DNA from: Amoebophrya sp. AT5.2
Lineage: Eukaryota > Sar > Dinophyceae > Syndiniales > Amoebophryaceae
DNA length: 45,606 nucleotides
Direction: 5' to 3'
NCBI GenBank assembly: GCA_005223375.1
Contig: RXOD01003845.1
Location: forward strand, 1 to 45,606
Shown here: positions 12,001 through 22,012 of the stretch, piece by piece
How positions within the stretch are numbered: the stretch's first letter is position 1
How the letters are laid out: every line of letters begins with the position of its first letter
The notes under the pieces: generated by a model
The model's database searches: none
Seen by the model: the letters and a program-made list of their open reading frames with translations, nothing else
Told to the model about the DNA's origin: nothing
Program-made: the position numbers and the translations under genes

Positions 12001-14357
12001 TGACGCTAGAGCCTGCGGACAAGGCGCACGCGGCGATCGCCATGGCGTTCGGCGGGGGCGGCATGATCGGTTCGGGAGCTGCTCCGGCTTCGCCGGGTTC
12101 AAGAACGGGGGGCGCGAAAGCCGCGCCGGCGAAAAAGCCTTCGGGCACTTCATCTTCGCCGACGGCCGCGAAACCGTCCTCGCCAGCGCCGGCCTCGCCA
12201 AAGGAGGTCGCGCCAAAGTCGCCGAAGGCGGAGAAGCGAAAATCCCTCGCTGAGGAGAAGTTCGATAAGGAGAAGCGGGAGCGGGAGGAGAAAGTGCTGA
12301 TGGGCGGGCCGCAGCTCAAGGGCCCTGGGCTGGAGCCGTCGCTCTTTCAGTCGCGGCGGAATCGCCTGCGGCACCAGCAGGCGGTAAAGAAAGCCAAGGC
12401 GATGAGGAAAAAGGCCATGCGGCGCGCGGACGAAGGATCCGAAGAAGAAGAGGAGGAGGGGGACAACTCTCCCGGTAGGAACGCGGGACACGGATCGGAG
12501 AGCTCCTCTTCTGATTCCTCGTTGTCGGAGGTGCCCTCCGACATCTTCCCGGAAAAGCCCGCGATCGCGCACGACAAGCCGAAGGTTTTCATCGGGCGGA
12601 TCAAGTACGCGGACACAAAGAAGCACCCGAGCATCGTGGAGTGCTACGCCGCGCACCTGAATTTTCAGGGCCTGAAGCACCTGCCGCCGGACGAAATGAA
12701 GCGGAAGCTGATGGAAAAGCGAAACGCCGAGATGAAGAAGGCGGGCAAAGCAAACCTGAACCAGCTGCTGAGCACGGACTTCAAAATCCGCAAAAAACGG
12801 TACGACAAGCACGGGAAGGAGATGGGGCTGTTTGACGAGGGCTACATCGCGACGCAGCAGGGGCAGTTCGACGTTTCGGTCGGCGAGTTTCCGACGGACA
12901 GGAAGCGGGCGGCGAGCGCTTTCGAATCGGACGCGAGCGGGTTCGCGTTTGGCAGCTTGCGGAGCTCACCGTCCGACGGCGCGGAGAGCTCCCCGGACCG
13001 CGGCGACAAGTTCTTCGCCGAGGCGGAGCCGCGCAAAGGCAAAAGAGCGGGGGGGAGCGCCAGCCCGAGCGCCGCGAACAGTCCCGTGCCGGGACACGCG
13101 TCGCCAGGAGACCACACGAGCAGTCCCAGCATCTCGCCAGTGACTTCGCCGAACAGAAGTCTGTTCTTCGAGCGCTACGACGGTGACCACAGAGGAGGAC
13201 AGCCGCTTTCCCAAAACCAGCAGTACCAGGGGCGGGTGGAGATCGACCTGGGCGAAACGGACGACGAGTTGAACGAGTACGAGCTGTTCTACTGGGAGCG
13301 CCGAGGGGGCGCGGTGATGGTGAACCGCGCGGGCAACCTGGCCGAGCAGAAGCGCGTGAAGCAGCGCGGCGGCGAGCCCGTCGAGTACTTCCCGGGCCGG
13401 TCGTCGCGGAAGCTGGAGGGCTTTCTGCGCAGCAACTACAACAGCACGCGGTCGCCGCACCTGTCGCCGATGCGTCGGGCCGCGACACAGAACCGCGAAA
13501 CCGAGTTTGCGTTGCCCGGACCGACAGCGGGCGGCTTCCGCGACACAGACGAAGGGGAGCGCGCGCGGGTGTTCTCCATCTCGCCGGTGAAGCACGACTT
13601 CCAATCGGCCGAGGCGATGCGGTACCACGAGCGCGCGCTGCGCAAGGGTCCGGACGTGCTCCCGTTGTCGGACGGGAAGGGGCGGCGGGACTTCCGCATG
13701 ACGGGCTCGCTGCGGGATATGAGCCCGAACTTCCCGAACGTACCGAAGTTCAAGGAGGGCAGACTGTCCCCAAACCGGATTTCGCGCAACATGGACAGCC
13801 CCAGCTCGGGGTACTCGTCCGCAAAAGAGGTGCCGACGCTGCCGAACTACGAGCGCGAACGGCGACGGAGGCTGCTGGGCGCCCGCCCGCGGTCGCAGGA
13901 GCGCGACTACACGCTGCACGCGAGCAACACGGCCGCGAGCGGATTCACCGGCCGGAGAAGTGGAGGGGACAAGTCATCCACCTCCGCAGGGGCGGGCTTT
14001 GGCAACACCGGGCAGCAGCACCGGCGGGGCGGCAGGAGGCCGGACGATTCGGACTACGATTTGACGAAAAGAGAAGCAGAGGCGGAGAGAAAGCGGAAGA
14101 TGAGCACGACGGACAGCAGCTGGAACGTGCGAGTGCACCCAGACGAGGACGTGGCGGGCGGTATGGACATTCACCACCCGTACTGGAAAACCATGTTCAA
14201 AGTGCAGACCGAAAAGACGAAGCGGCCGGGTTTTTGGACCAAGAACCCGAAGTTCGACGCAACCAAGGCGAAAGGCCCGCCGAGCATGACGGATTTCAGA
14301 TCGAGAAACCTCATCGGCCAGTTCGACGGGGACGCGGACGGGGGGAGCGATGCGTGA
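22..14357 (+). CDS. Giant multi-C2-domain protein with N-terminal PAN/EGF-like modules (5' partial)
   Basis: Best exon model: 22-1188, 1621-1826, 2208-3178, 3624-6303, 6679-8941, 9325-9480, 9897-14357. This gives 3,968 codons including the stop, in one unbroken frame. The first exon starts after an AG at 20-21, so the true start is upstream. Residues 1-389 are Cys-rich, with two PAN/apple-like modules and CxC..NG..CPxHG EGF-like units. C2 domains are seen near residues 1483-1690, 2326-2475 and 2981-3130. They carry DPYV and Asp-rich loops such as FDQDRLGGDE and LDADRTAGGD, typical Ca2+ ligands. A divergent C2-like fold may lie at about 2482-2670. The remainder is Lys/Glu-rich or Ser/Pro-rich. 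No transmembrane segment or ferlin-specific domain is evident. C2 families bind membranes in a Ca2+-dependent way, so a membrane-trafficking role is possible but unproven. The joining of exon 1 to the C2 part is the weakest junction. Confidence 0.78.
211..834 (+). repeat. Tandem PAN/apple-like module pair
   Basis: Two copies start at 211 and 538, a period of 327 bases (109 codons). Both begin DAHGCPAG and share GPDIGGCGLHGCGARYKYE, NGDRNHRQFKVCTLY and WPGGDGKYHALFC. The cysteine spacing is identical. They are a duplicated extracellular-type adhesion or lectin-like module. The high identity suggests a fairly recent duplication or gene conversion. Confidence 0.85.
1189..1620 (+). mobile_element. 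Introner element, family A subfamily I (copy 1), acting as an intron
   Basis: Removing this segment joins GAG-AAG to TCC and keeps the frame. The left end TTAAGGAGAG..CATTTCC is a degenerate inverted repeat of the right end GGAAATG..CTCCCTTTAG. The flanking duplication is weak (GAAGA at the left, GAAAG at the right), so the copy may be old. The interior has many TCGTATTT / CTTGTATTT words. It shares an AGCAGCGGCGA..TTCG..GGGGGTTGCAGCTTCA block with the copy at 9481. No coding capacity is seen. Confidence 0.72.
1827..2207 (+). mobile_element. Introner element, family A subfamily II (copy 2), acting as an intron
   Basis: CAAGA occurs at 1822-1826 and again at 2203-2207, directly bounding TTAAGGAGAGG...CTCTAA. 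The ends are inverted repeats: CCCATTTTCC at the left against CGAAAATGAG at the right. Removing one duplication copy plus the element joins YAEQ to ERQEVARLKKEA in frame. No sliding position gives GT-AG; the nearest is AT-AG. The interior resembles the copy at 6304 (GTCTCGTATT..TTGGTCTCAT.GTGCTCGGTA). Confidence 0.9.
3179..3623 (+). other. Conventional GT-AG intron in the giant gene
   Basis: The donor is A|GTACTATAG after LKDK and the acceptor is ATTCAG|GTTCG before SKLALRLLQQEKE. Both are phase 1 and the frame is preserved. The flanks share no target-site duplication and the ends are not inverted repeats. The interior carries diverged direct repeats: GCTCGCAATCTC twice, and CCACTTCGGCCTCCGACCCGAC-like words near 3421, 3518 and 3558. 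Confidence 0.75.
6304..6678 (+). mobile_element. Introner element, family A subfamily II (copy 3), acting as an intron
   Basis: GTTTCT occurs at 6298-6303 and at 6673-6678, and both copies are followed by T. The ends are clear inverted repeats: ACCCATTTTCCTGGAG at the left, and CTCCAAAAATGGGT before CCCCTCTAA at the right. Excision restores a textbook C2 strand, YASEFL-GGNFDGELVL. The junction can slide over the repeat, and no position gives GT-AG (GT-AA is possible). Confidence 0.92.
8942..9324 (+). mobile_element. Introner element, family B, acting as an intron
   Basis: ACCAG occurs at 8937-8941 and at 9320-9324. The element begins CTACCGCTCGAAAAAATGCA and ends TGCATTGTTTTGACCTGTAA, an imperfect inverted repeat of about 30 bases that extends into TGTTAGA / TCTAACA. 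The ends and interior do not match family A. Excision joins LLAENHQ to YLRFQVFDRDG, rebuilding a continuous C2 domain with its Asp loop. Confidence 0.9.
9481..9896 (+). mobile_element. Introner element, family A subfamily I (copy 4), acting as an intron
   Basis: CGACG occurs at 9476-9480 and at 9892-9896, flanking TTAAGGAGAGG...CCTCTCTAA. The inner parts of the ends (CCCGTTTGTT against CAGAAACGGAG) are inverted repeats. Excision joins KKADPT to PRTLADIGELHVSIQ in frame. The interior block AGAGCAGCGGCGATTGGTTT plus GGGGGTTGCAGCTTCAG matches the copy at 1189. Confidence 0.91.
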
Positions 14358-15579
14358 CGGATTAGTCTTTCGTTTTCTCCGTGTAGTTGCAGGGGAAACG
14401 GCAAAGGCTGAAGATGGGTAAAGAAAGTAACGCAGGACCCTTCGCAGACGGTATTTTTGTTGAATTTCGACGGAACGGTTCCTTGAACCTGTGGTCGATT
14501 TTACCATACCGACTTCAAGCTAGGACACGTTTTGCAGGTTTTTTCATTTAAGAAAGTACTCAAGTCCCAATAATTGCAATTCATTCTTCAGGATTTTCAT
14601 TTACTTATGTCCCAACTCATTCAAGCCCGTGCGTAGGGTTGAGAGCTAGGGCTCTGCCTCTGGCCTACGTCTATTCATCCATTATCAAGAACAAGCTTCC
14701 AATTGGATGCATGTAAAACTACCTGGCTCTTGCGCCAGGTTCGATGTTTTGTAAATTTCAACGGGTGAGGTGACGAGCGAGAGCCCCTGTACAATAGCTA
14801 GCGAGTCGCTCGGTCGTGACTGCAACTCAGAACGTCAGCGTACGTCGACCAAGTCGAAATACTTAGTATACCACAACCACATTACTGTTCTTCATTCGAC
14901 ATCTGGTGAGTTTCGAGAACGTCATACACACGCACACAACAGATTCATTGTACTAAAGTGGAAAATTTTGCTATTGCTTTTGATGCATTCAAGTTGTACA
15001 CAAAAAATAGCGTTAGCGACCACGATTTTGGTTCGTACCTTGGAATTCAAGTTCGACATTTACCGCTCCATGGCACTATCAATCTAGTTCTAGCTGCAAC
15101 ATAATCAATCTCTGACCCTGGCGCCTTTCCCTGAAAAGAGGCGACTCCGTGCTAGCTGCAGTCTGGGGCTTGAAGTCCGAGAGCATAGCTGCGGTGTTCT
15201 CTTTGTATTTGCGGTCACACTCACATCTCCTTGGTCTCGGTCCGTGATGTTCCGCTTACTTTCGAAGTAGTATTTTTTTTTATCCCCGAGCATCGCGTAG
15301 TAATAGCGTATCAATAGCTAAGATGGCCGTGGCGTCTTCTCTTACGAACAGCGTTCACTTCGCGTTTCTCACCAGGCCACACATAAAACATCCGTCACCA
15401 CCCTACTCCTATCCGTTCCGACATGATTCACTTTGGCTCGTCTCCGAGGATGGGCCTCCTCAGTCAGCATCAGCTTACGAGCGCGAACGCATTTCTACTA
15501 GGGGTTCAATAGAGGAGCATTTTTACTAGGCTACTTGATCGATCCCGATCCCGATCCCAGAGCCAGAACTCCGCCCAGC
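14358..15579. other. Intergenic region between the giant gene and PEX5
   Basis: AT-richer than the flanking exons, with no convincing ORF on either strand. It should hold the 3' UTR of the multi-C2 gene and the 5' region of PEX5. A short GATCCC triplication lies at about 15541-15558, just before the PEX5 start. Confidence 0.6.
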
Positions 15580-18393
15580 ATGATGTCCGATTTGCTCGGG
15601 AGTGCCGCGCAGAATTGCGACGGCACGGTCCAGCAGAGTGCCGTCGCCGGTTTTGCAGCCGATCTTTCCGGCATCCATGGACCGCAGAAGCCGGGCATGC
15701 CGCCAGCCTTTGGCATGCCCCCGGGGCAGGCGGCGATGATACCTCCCGGTTCATCGATCGGAGGGATCATGAGCGCAGGGACCACAATGGAGGAACAGTA
15801 CAGGAAGTACATGCAACAGCAAGCAGCAATGATGCCCGTGAATCCGCTCGTAGACTCCGGGGCGGATTTCTACGCACGAACGCCGACAGAGCGCTTCCAG
15901 GGAGGTTTCGGCTTGGACCTCGCGTGGAACGAGAGTGGCGCGCATTTGCAGGGCATGCAGCCACCAGCGCTACAACTCGCCGGGGCGTCGCAGGCGAGCG
16001 CGTCGAGCAGTTCGACAATGGGGCCGCAGATGATGGGGCCCTCAACAGCAGCGGGCGCAGGGCCGGCACAGATGATGGGGGCTCCTGGCGGGGTTATGGG
16101 TCCGATGATGGGGATGCCGCAAATGATGGGTGCAGGAATGCTAGGGGCCCCGATGATGGGACCTTCGCTCATGATGGGCCCCAGCAGCAGTTCACGCATG
16201 TACAACCCTGGGCCGCGGATGATGCACCAACCTGGCGTAAATGTTGGCGGATCTTCACAGGCCCAATCTTCGCAACAGCAGCAGCCGGCCTCCAGTTCCA
16301 CCTCCACCAAAATTCTGGACGAGCCGGGCACGCCCACGGAGACGATATCGGGAACGCGGGGTGCGTTCATGGAACAAGCACCATCTTCATCTGCAGGACC
16401 GGAACAAGTCGTGAGCGACTACTCCGCAGCGGAGCAGATGGTGGAATATCTGCGGAGCAGCGGGAACCCGAAATTCGCGTCCTCCCAGTTCGTGAGCTTC
16501 ATCGACAAAGTGACAAAAGGGGACCTCAAGTTCACCGAAGAGAACACGGTGGTGGACGCGGAGGGCAAAGAAATCGACTGGGACTCGCTCTATGACGTGG
16601 AGGCCGCGAACATGATGCGAGATCCCGAGAAGCAGGAGGCAAAGACTGGAACTGGTACTTATCCATTTCCACCAAAATCGATATTATATTCGCTGTTGGT
16701 GGATCGACATCCTGGCGAGCAATCGATGAAAAAGAAAATCTTCGGTGGACCACGTCGAAGTCTTGTAACTATCGCTTGCTGTTGCTGTCAATTGTCAAAC
16801 TACACCGCAGGCGAGCAGCAGACGAATGCGCAGGAGATGGAAGACGGCTTACTACAGGCGGAGCAGTTTACCGAGGAGATGTTCGAGGAGGCTTGGCGCG
16901 CCGCTGAAGCGGAGCTGCACGACATGACCTCGGGCGATAGTAATGCAGCCTCCGCCGACAACCTGTTCGCGCAGCAGGGCCTCGGTATGACCGCGCCCCC
17001 GACGGACTTCCTGTCCTCCATCCGGACCTCGGAGGGCCAGCAGGTGGGCCCCTTCGACGAGCCGCCCATCTGGGGCCCGGGCGTGTCGCAAATCTCGGAG
17101 TACGTGTTTGCCGCCGAAAACCCGTATCTGGAGCGGTACAACGGCGGTGGATCATCGGCGCCGGAGCTGAGCCCGATGGAGCTGGCGCTGCAGCTGATCC
17201 GGGAAGGGAAGGACCAGGAAGCAATACTGGTGCTGGAAGTAGAGGTGCAAAAGGACGCGGAAAACAGCGAGGCATGGAGTTTGCTGGGCCAACTTTACGC
17301 GAACCTAGACCAGGACTTGGAAGCGATCAAATGCCTAGTGAAGGCGCACGAGGCGGATCCGTACATGTTTTTTGTGTCGCGTGTTGTTCCCCTTTGAAGA
17401 AATAAGATGAAATGCGGGGTGGAGGTGGCCGACCGCTCGAGAGCGCGGTCTGCATCCTGGAACGATCGGACGCGCAGTGAAGACGTCAAAATCCACCTCA
17501 GCGGCCTTAAAACCATCACAAGCACCCAACAACCAACGCCCCACCAGCACACATCATGCAAACCATAAACATTTTTCAGGTACAACCTCGACTCCCTTCT
17601 CCAGCTGGGCGTGTCCTGCACCAACGAGCTGGACCAGATCGAGGCGCTGCGCTACCTCCAGAAGTGGATCGAGTCCCACGAGGACTTCGGGCACCTGTCC
17701 CTGCACGGCGCCGCCATCGTCGACGTGGATGGGTCTAGCCGCGACCTCTCCGACTTCGAGAAGCTGCGCGACCACGTCACGCGGCTCCTCAACGAGGCCG
17801 CGCGGAACTGCACCAGCGGGGACAAGAGCGAGGCAAACGTGTTCGTGGCGCTGGGGGTCGTGGAGAACGTCAGCCGCAACTTCGGCGCGGCGGTGCAGGC
17901 GCTGCGCGAAGCCGCGCTGCGCAACCCGCTGGACTTCTCGATCTGGAACAAGCTCGGCGCCACGCTGGCCAACTCGGGCAACTCCGAGGCCGCGCAGACC
18001 TGCTACCACCAGGCGCTTTCCCTGAAGCCGAACTACGCGCGCACGTGGTCGAACCTGGCGATCGCGCACTCCAACCTCGGACAGCACGAGGACGCCGCCC
18101 GGTTCTACCTGTCTTCCCTCGTTCTGAACCCGAAGGCGGACCACCTGTGGAGTTTCGTGCACACAGCGATGATCAACCTGGCGTCCAGCGACAGCGTGAA
18201 ACTGGGGGGCGACCGGCTGGCGGCCGACTACCTGCGGGCGGCAGCCGAGCGAGACATGCAGAAGTGCCACGAGTTGATTCCGGAGACGCTCACCTCGAAG
18301 GAGGACCTGCCGGAGCGGGCGGTGGAGCTCGACATGCCGGTGGAAGAAATCCTCGCGCAACTGCCCACAGGGGAAGCCATCGCGAAAGCGTGA
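15580..18393 (+). CDS. PEX5: Peroxisomal targeting signal 1 receptor PEX5
   Basis: Exons 15580-16654, 16811-17366 and 17580-18393 give 814 residues. PEX5 is the cycling cytosolic receptor for C-terminal SKL-type signals; it delivers cargo to the PEX13/PEX14 docking complex. The N-terminus MMSDLLGSAAQNC has a Cys at residue 13, comparable to the conserved N-terminal Cys used for monoubiquitination and recycling. NPYL precedes the TPRs, as in other PEX5 proteins. TPRs are seen at about 476-560 (AWSLLGQLYANLDQDLEAI, then LLQLGVSCTNE) and 628-745 (WNKLGATLANSGNSEAAQ, WSNLAIAHSNLGQHEDAA). Residues about 145-215 are a Met/Gly/Pro-rich MMGP repeat tract. Classical WxxxF/Y motifs are not obvious. Both introns are GT-AG; the first (156 bases) has no in-frame stop. 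Confidence 0.93.
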
Positions 18394-19018
18394 CGCCGAA
18401 AGTAGGCGCGACGAGGCGGAACGCGATCCTTACTGCGAATTGAAATTTCGACGTCAGCCGATGCGTCTGAGTCGATGATCCGCCACGGACGCACACTGAG
18501 TGTTGGACTTCGTGCTCAATGACGGGCAGCAGCATCTACTGCTGGGTCGCAGAAACTACGGCATGTGCAAATGTAAGTACAGGGGCAGAGCGCGACAAAT
18601 CGTTTTCCGCAGCGTCTGCTGTAAGTTTTAGCGATGTCTCATCGCTCTTCATGGTGATTGCGCCGCATCTCTTAGTATGCTATGTCGGGACAAGAGGGTG
18701 AAATTCCGCACGCCGCAGCGGTGGCTCCATGTGCGGACAGAGTCTGGTTCTGTTCGCTCGACAGCATCACTTTGTGCGCTGAGAGTTTCGTGAGAGGTGT
18801 TGAAGAACGATCGTGTCGATAGATCGGATGCAAGTTCAGAAGCCTTGCCGGCTCATAGGGTCGACAAAAAATGGCCCCGAGCTGCTGGTGTGATAGAGGA
18901 TTTTCCGCCAACATGACCACGAGACCCAGCAGGGGCAGATGAACGAGGTGTTGTTTTAATCAAGCAGTCGAACAAATCAAAGCAACCTTCATAAAAGTTG
19001 AGAAAGGGCTGCAAGAGA
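18394..19018. other. Intergenic region after PEX5
   Basis: No supported gene. Short ORFs on both strands lack domain-like composition. It presumably holds the PEX5 3' UTR and the 5' region of the next gene. Confidence 0.55.
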
Positions 19019-19496
19019 ATGCAGAGGATGCGGAGATGTCTTTTTCCCGCCCTCCTCGCCGTTGCAGGTGGAGCGGAAGGGAGGGGTAAGATGTTGCGCG
19101 GTGCCGCCGATCGTGCGGCGGCTCAGGAGGCTGAGCTCCTGGTAGGCGGTGAGCATCAGGGGAAGCACGAGCAAAAGCCGTTCTTGGAGCAACCGGTCGA
19201 CGCAAGCAAACCGGCGGAGAAAGAGCAAGGTAAGAACGAACGTAAGAGTTGGCGTCGGGGTACTTTGTTCTGAAAATTTTTTTTTAGAAACAAATGCCGA
19301 AACTCTACGACGGTCTGCTTATGTTTATCGAATCATTTTTTCAGACGCGGCCGCGGTAGCGAGCAGTCTGATTCAGAGTGTGGTATCGGCGACACCATCA
19401 GCATCAAATAAAGGCTCGGGAGTCGCCGGCGGTGACGACCAGAACAGCGTCGCGGAGGACGAAGAAGGCGGAGATGCACCACCATTGAGTTTGTGA
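19019..19496 (+). CDS. Small putative secreted protein
   Basis: Exons 19019-19229 and 19345-19496 give 120 residues, with a canonical GT-AG intron (GTAAGA...TTTCAG) that keeps the frame. MQRMRRCLFPALLAVAGGAEG looks like a cleavable signal peptide: a basic start, then a short hydrophobic core ending in small residues. A second in-frame Met at 19028 is an alternative start. The mature part is Ala/Glu/Gln/Gly-rich and acidic toward the C-terminus (EDEEGGD), with no cysteine and no known domain. I do not recognise it. Secretion is inferred from the N-terminus only. Confidence 0.55.
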
Positions 19497-20435
19497 CCGT
19501 TTTATATTTTATACGTTTCAACAGAGAGAGAGAGAGATATTCCACCCACTACGAGAATCGTAGAGGCGACACGTTTCAAAAACTAGTAGCCCTGTCTATA
19601 TTTTGCGATTTTGCAGCGTTCGCTGTGATTCATTGATTGTTGTTGTTCCTGCTCTTGAGATGCTGACTTTGTTTTTAATTCAAATCAAAATCGCTGCTCT
19701 TCGCGTTCGAGCAACGAAAAGCAAAAAAATAGAAGATGGACGCAAAGTAGAGAGCTGCAGGGGCTTGCGCCCGCGGTCACGTTTAGATTTGCAGTGGTGT
19801 TTTTGGTTCCAATGCGATCCCTTACTGTTTCCACCCTTGTGCTGTCGTGGACGTGGTAGATGAGATTCATTCGCGTACGATCTTCTCTGCGCGCTGAAAA
19901 TGATTATGATCGTGACATGCGACTGGGCTTCTGTATAGATTTGTTTACTGAAGTCAATCCATAGAAGGAAGCACGATGATCTGCGAAGGCTCGGCACAGA
20001 GACAGAGAACTTGGTAACCCAGTCTTGCCCTCTGGGAAGCTGACGCGACGCATTACAGTCCGGCCGGGACGATCTCAATACCATTACAGGAAGCTTCAAG
20101 TCACTCAAAAAAAAACAAAAAAACGAAAATCGTTCTTGCGGTCACACGACACCCAAGGCGCTTCTGTTTATTCTCTTCCAGTGGCAGTCTTATTCGCTTC
20201 AGAAGCCTTCTTGCAGCAGAAACCAAATTTGATTTTGAACGAAAAAAAAAATTCGCTTGCAGCAAAGAATCTACATCTATCTTTATCTTCATCTGAGTCG
20301 CATAGATAGATCACACCCGTGAACTACGTTCAGTGTACGACACTAACTACTCGCTCCTGTTGTTCCACCAAGAACCAAACGTATACAAGACTCGACGTCG
20401 TCGCGAGCGCTGCCGCTGCCACCCTCCCAGAAAAA
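19497..20435. other. Intergenic region
   Basis: AT-richer sequence with an (AG)n run near 19524-19537 and A-rich tracts near 20108-20125 and 20240-20250. No supported gene on either strand. Confidence 0.55.
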
Positions 20436-21520
20436 ATGTCCGAGAGTCGTCCCCATCCCCCATCCGTACCTGAAGCTCTCGGTGCGGACGGATCCGACTG
20501 CGACGCGGATCAGGTTTGGAAACGGACCGCATGGCAAATGCACCTCGACGACCCGGAGATAACTGCCGCACAGATTGCGGAGAAACTCGGCAAGCCCACG
20601 AAAACAGTCAAGAACTACATCTCGAATGCGAAGAAGAAGCTAGTAAAGGAGAAGCAAAAGGAAAACGAAAAGGCGGGTAGTGCTACTAGTGATGATCCGA
20701 CGAACACGAAGGCTCGCGACGTGATCGTGACGAAGCCGAACCCGAAGGGCGAAAAATTTTCGAAAAAGAAAGAAATGGGGGGGAACCCAATGGAGAGTCT
20801 ACTCAGCCCGCAAGCTTGGCTGCGGAGTTTGAGCGCCAAGGAGGCACCGGAGTGGCTCGTTGACTGCTACCGCATGCGGGTGGATGACGACTACGCGTGG
20901 GGGGGCGGGGATCTGCACGGCTTGTACGAGATTCACGATTGCGAGGACGCAGCGGAGCGCGCGTCCGTGGTGTGCGAGGATTTTCTCGTTTTTTTGAAGG
21001 CCGGCGTGCGCAACGGCGCGGCTCCGAAAGCCTTCAACTGGAGGGAGTGCGTCGGCAGACACGCGCCGGAGCTGCTACCGTACGCCTTCGAGAAGTCGGA
21101 CGCGAAGGAGAAGTGGGGCGGTGAAAACGTGTTTTCGGCACTAGTTGGCGGAGGAAAACCGAGCCTGCGGATGGTGGGGGAGCAAGTCACAGGCTGCGGA
21201 GTGCAGTACGGCTCCGGCCAGAAAGGTAACGCGATTTCTCCTTTTTACGGTGCTCCTAGACCCAAGTCGTGCTAGTGCTACCTGGTCGTCGTGCTCTATC
21301 ATCGTTGTAGTTTTTGATCTGTGTACTTATTATATGAATAATGGAAAGAAATAAATCAACCTCCGCGATCTCTACAGAGGGCACGGTGTCCCCGGACGAT
21401 ATCCGATCGGAACTGCGTCTCCCGGGGGATTTCGGGAGCGTTCCGAGTGCGGTTTTTGACGACGTCGGCGGCAAGGCCCTGTGGATGTCACTCTTCGAAA
21501 AACTGGAGGCAGTCCTGTGA
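20436..21520 (+). CDS. Helix-turn-helix-like protein, unrecognised
   Basis: Exons 20436-21225 and 21378-21520 give 310 residues. The intron is GT-AG (AAAG|GTAACG ... CTACAG|AGG) and phase 1. Residues about 31-70 (AWQMHLDDPEITAAQIAEKL, then GKPTKTVKNYISNAKKKL) have the pattern of a helix-turn-helix of the sigma-region-4/LuxR-like type: a short helix, a turn, then a recognition helix ending in basic residues. A Lys-rich linker follows. The second half has Trp-containing helices (SPQAWLRSLSAKEAPEWLVD, FNWRECVGRHAPELLPYAF) that I cannot place in a family. The ATG at 20436 was chosen because upstream in-frame sequence looks non-coding. DNA binding is a guess from the motif. Confidence 0.72.
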
Positions 21521-22012
21521 AGGCTCTTACTGTGCTGCTGCTGATATCTCATGTTCGTTGATTTCTTCCTGAGGTCCCAGGATACTTACCCATGAAACGC
21601 ATTCAAAATGGAGGCCAAAATAGCCGCGGTCCTTTCGATAAAATGAAGATTCTCATCTGAAAAATATAGAAGAACGGGAATTTTGGGTGGACGACGCGAT
21701 GAGCGCTGCAATTGCGCATGCGAAAATGACACACAGGATTGCGCCAAGGGAGTCAGTAGTGTTCGTGTCGTGTCGATGGCCACAGAAGCAGGATCCCTCA
21801 GTTACTCTCGTGTATTTCAAGTAAGAAAGCCGTCGTGATCCTGAACCTGATTCTGAACCTGATCGTGTGCTCACGCTAGGTACGAGTGGCCCGCAGCATC
21901 GTTCCGTGCTCGCATGAAGTAGAGTCGAAAGTTCTAGCTCAGAACCATGGAAAATACGATAGTGTAGGTAGACCTAGACGCCGTTCAAATTCATTGGAGC
22001 CAAACCTGAAGA
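21521..22012. other. Intergenic region
   Basis: No supported gene. A degenerate repeat (GATCCTGAACCTGATTCTGAACCTGATCG) lies near 21837-21865. An ORF at 21886-22089 overlaps the next gene in another frame and looks non-coding. Confidence 0.5.
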
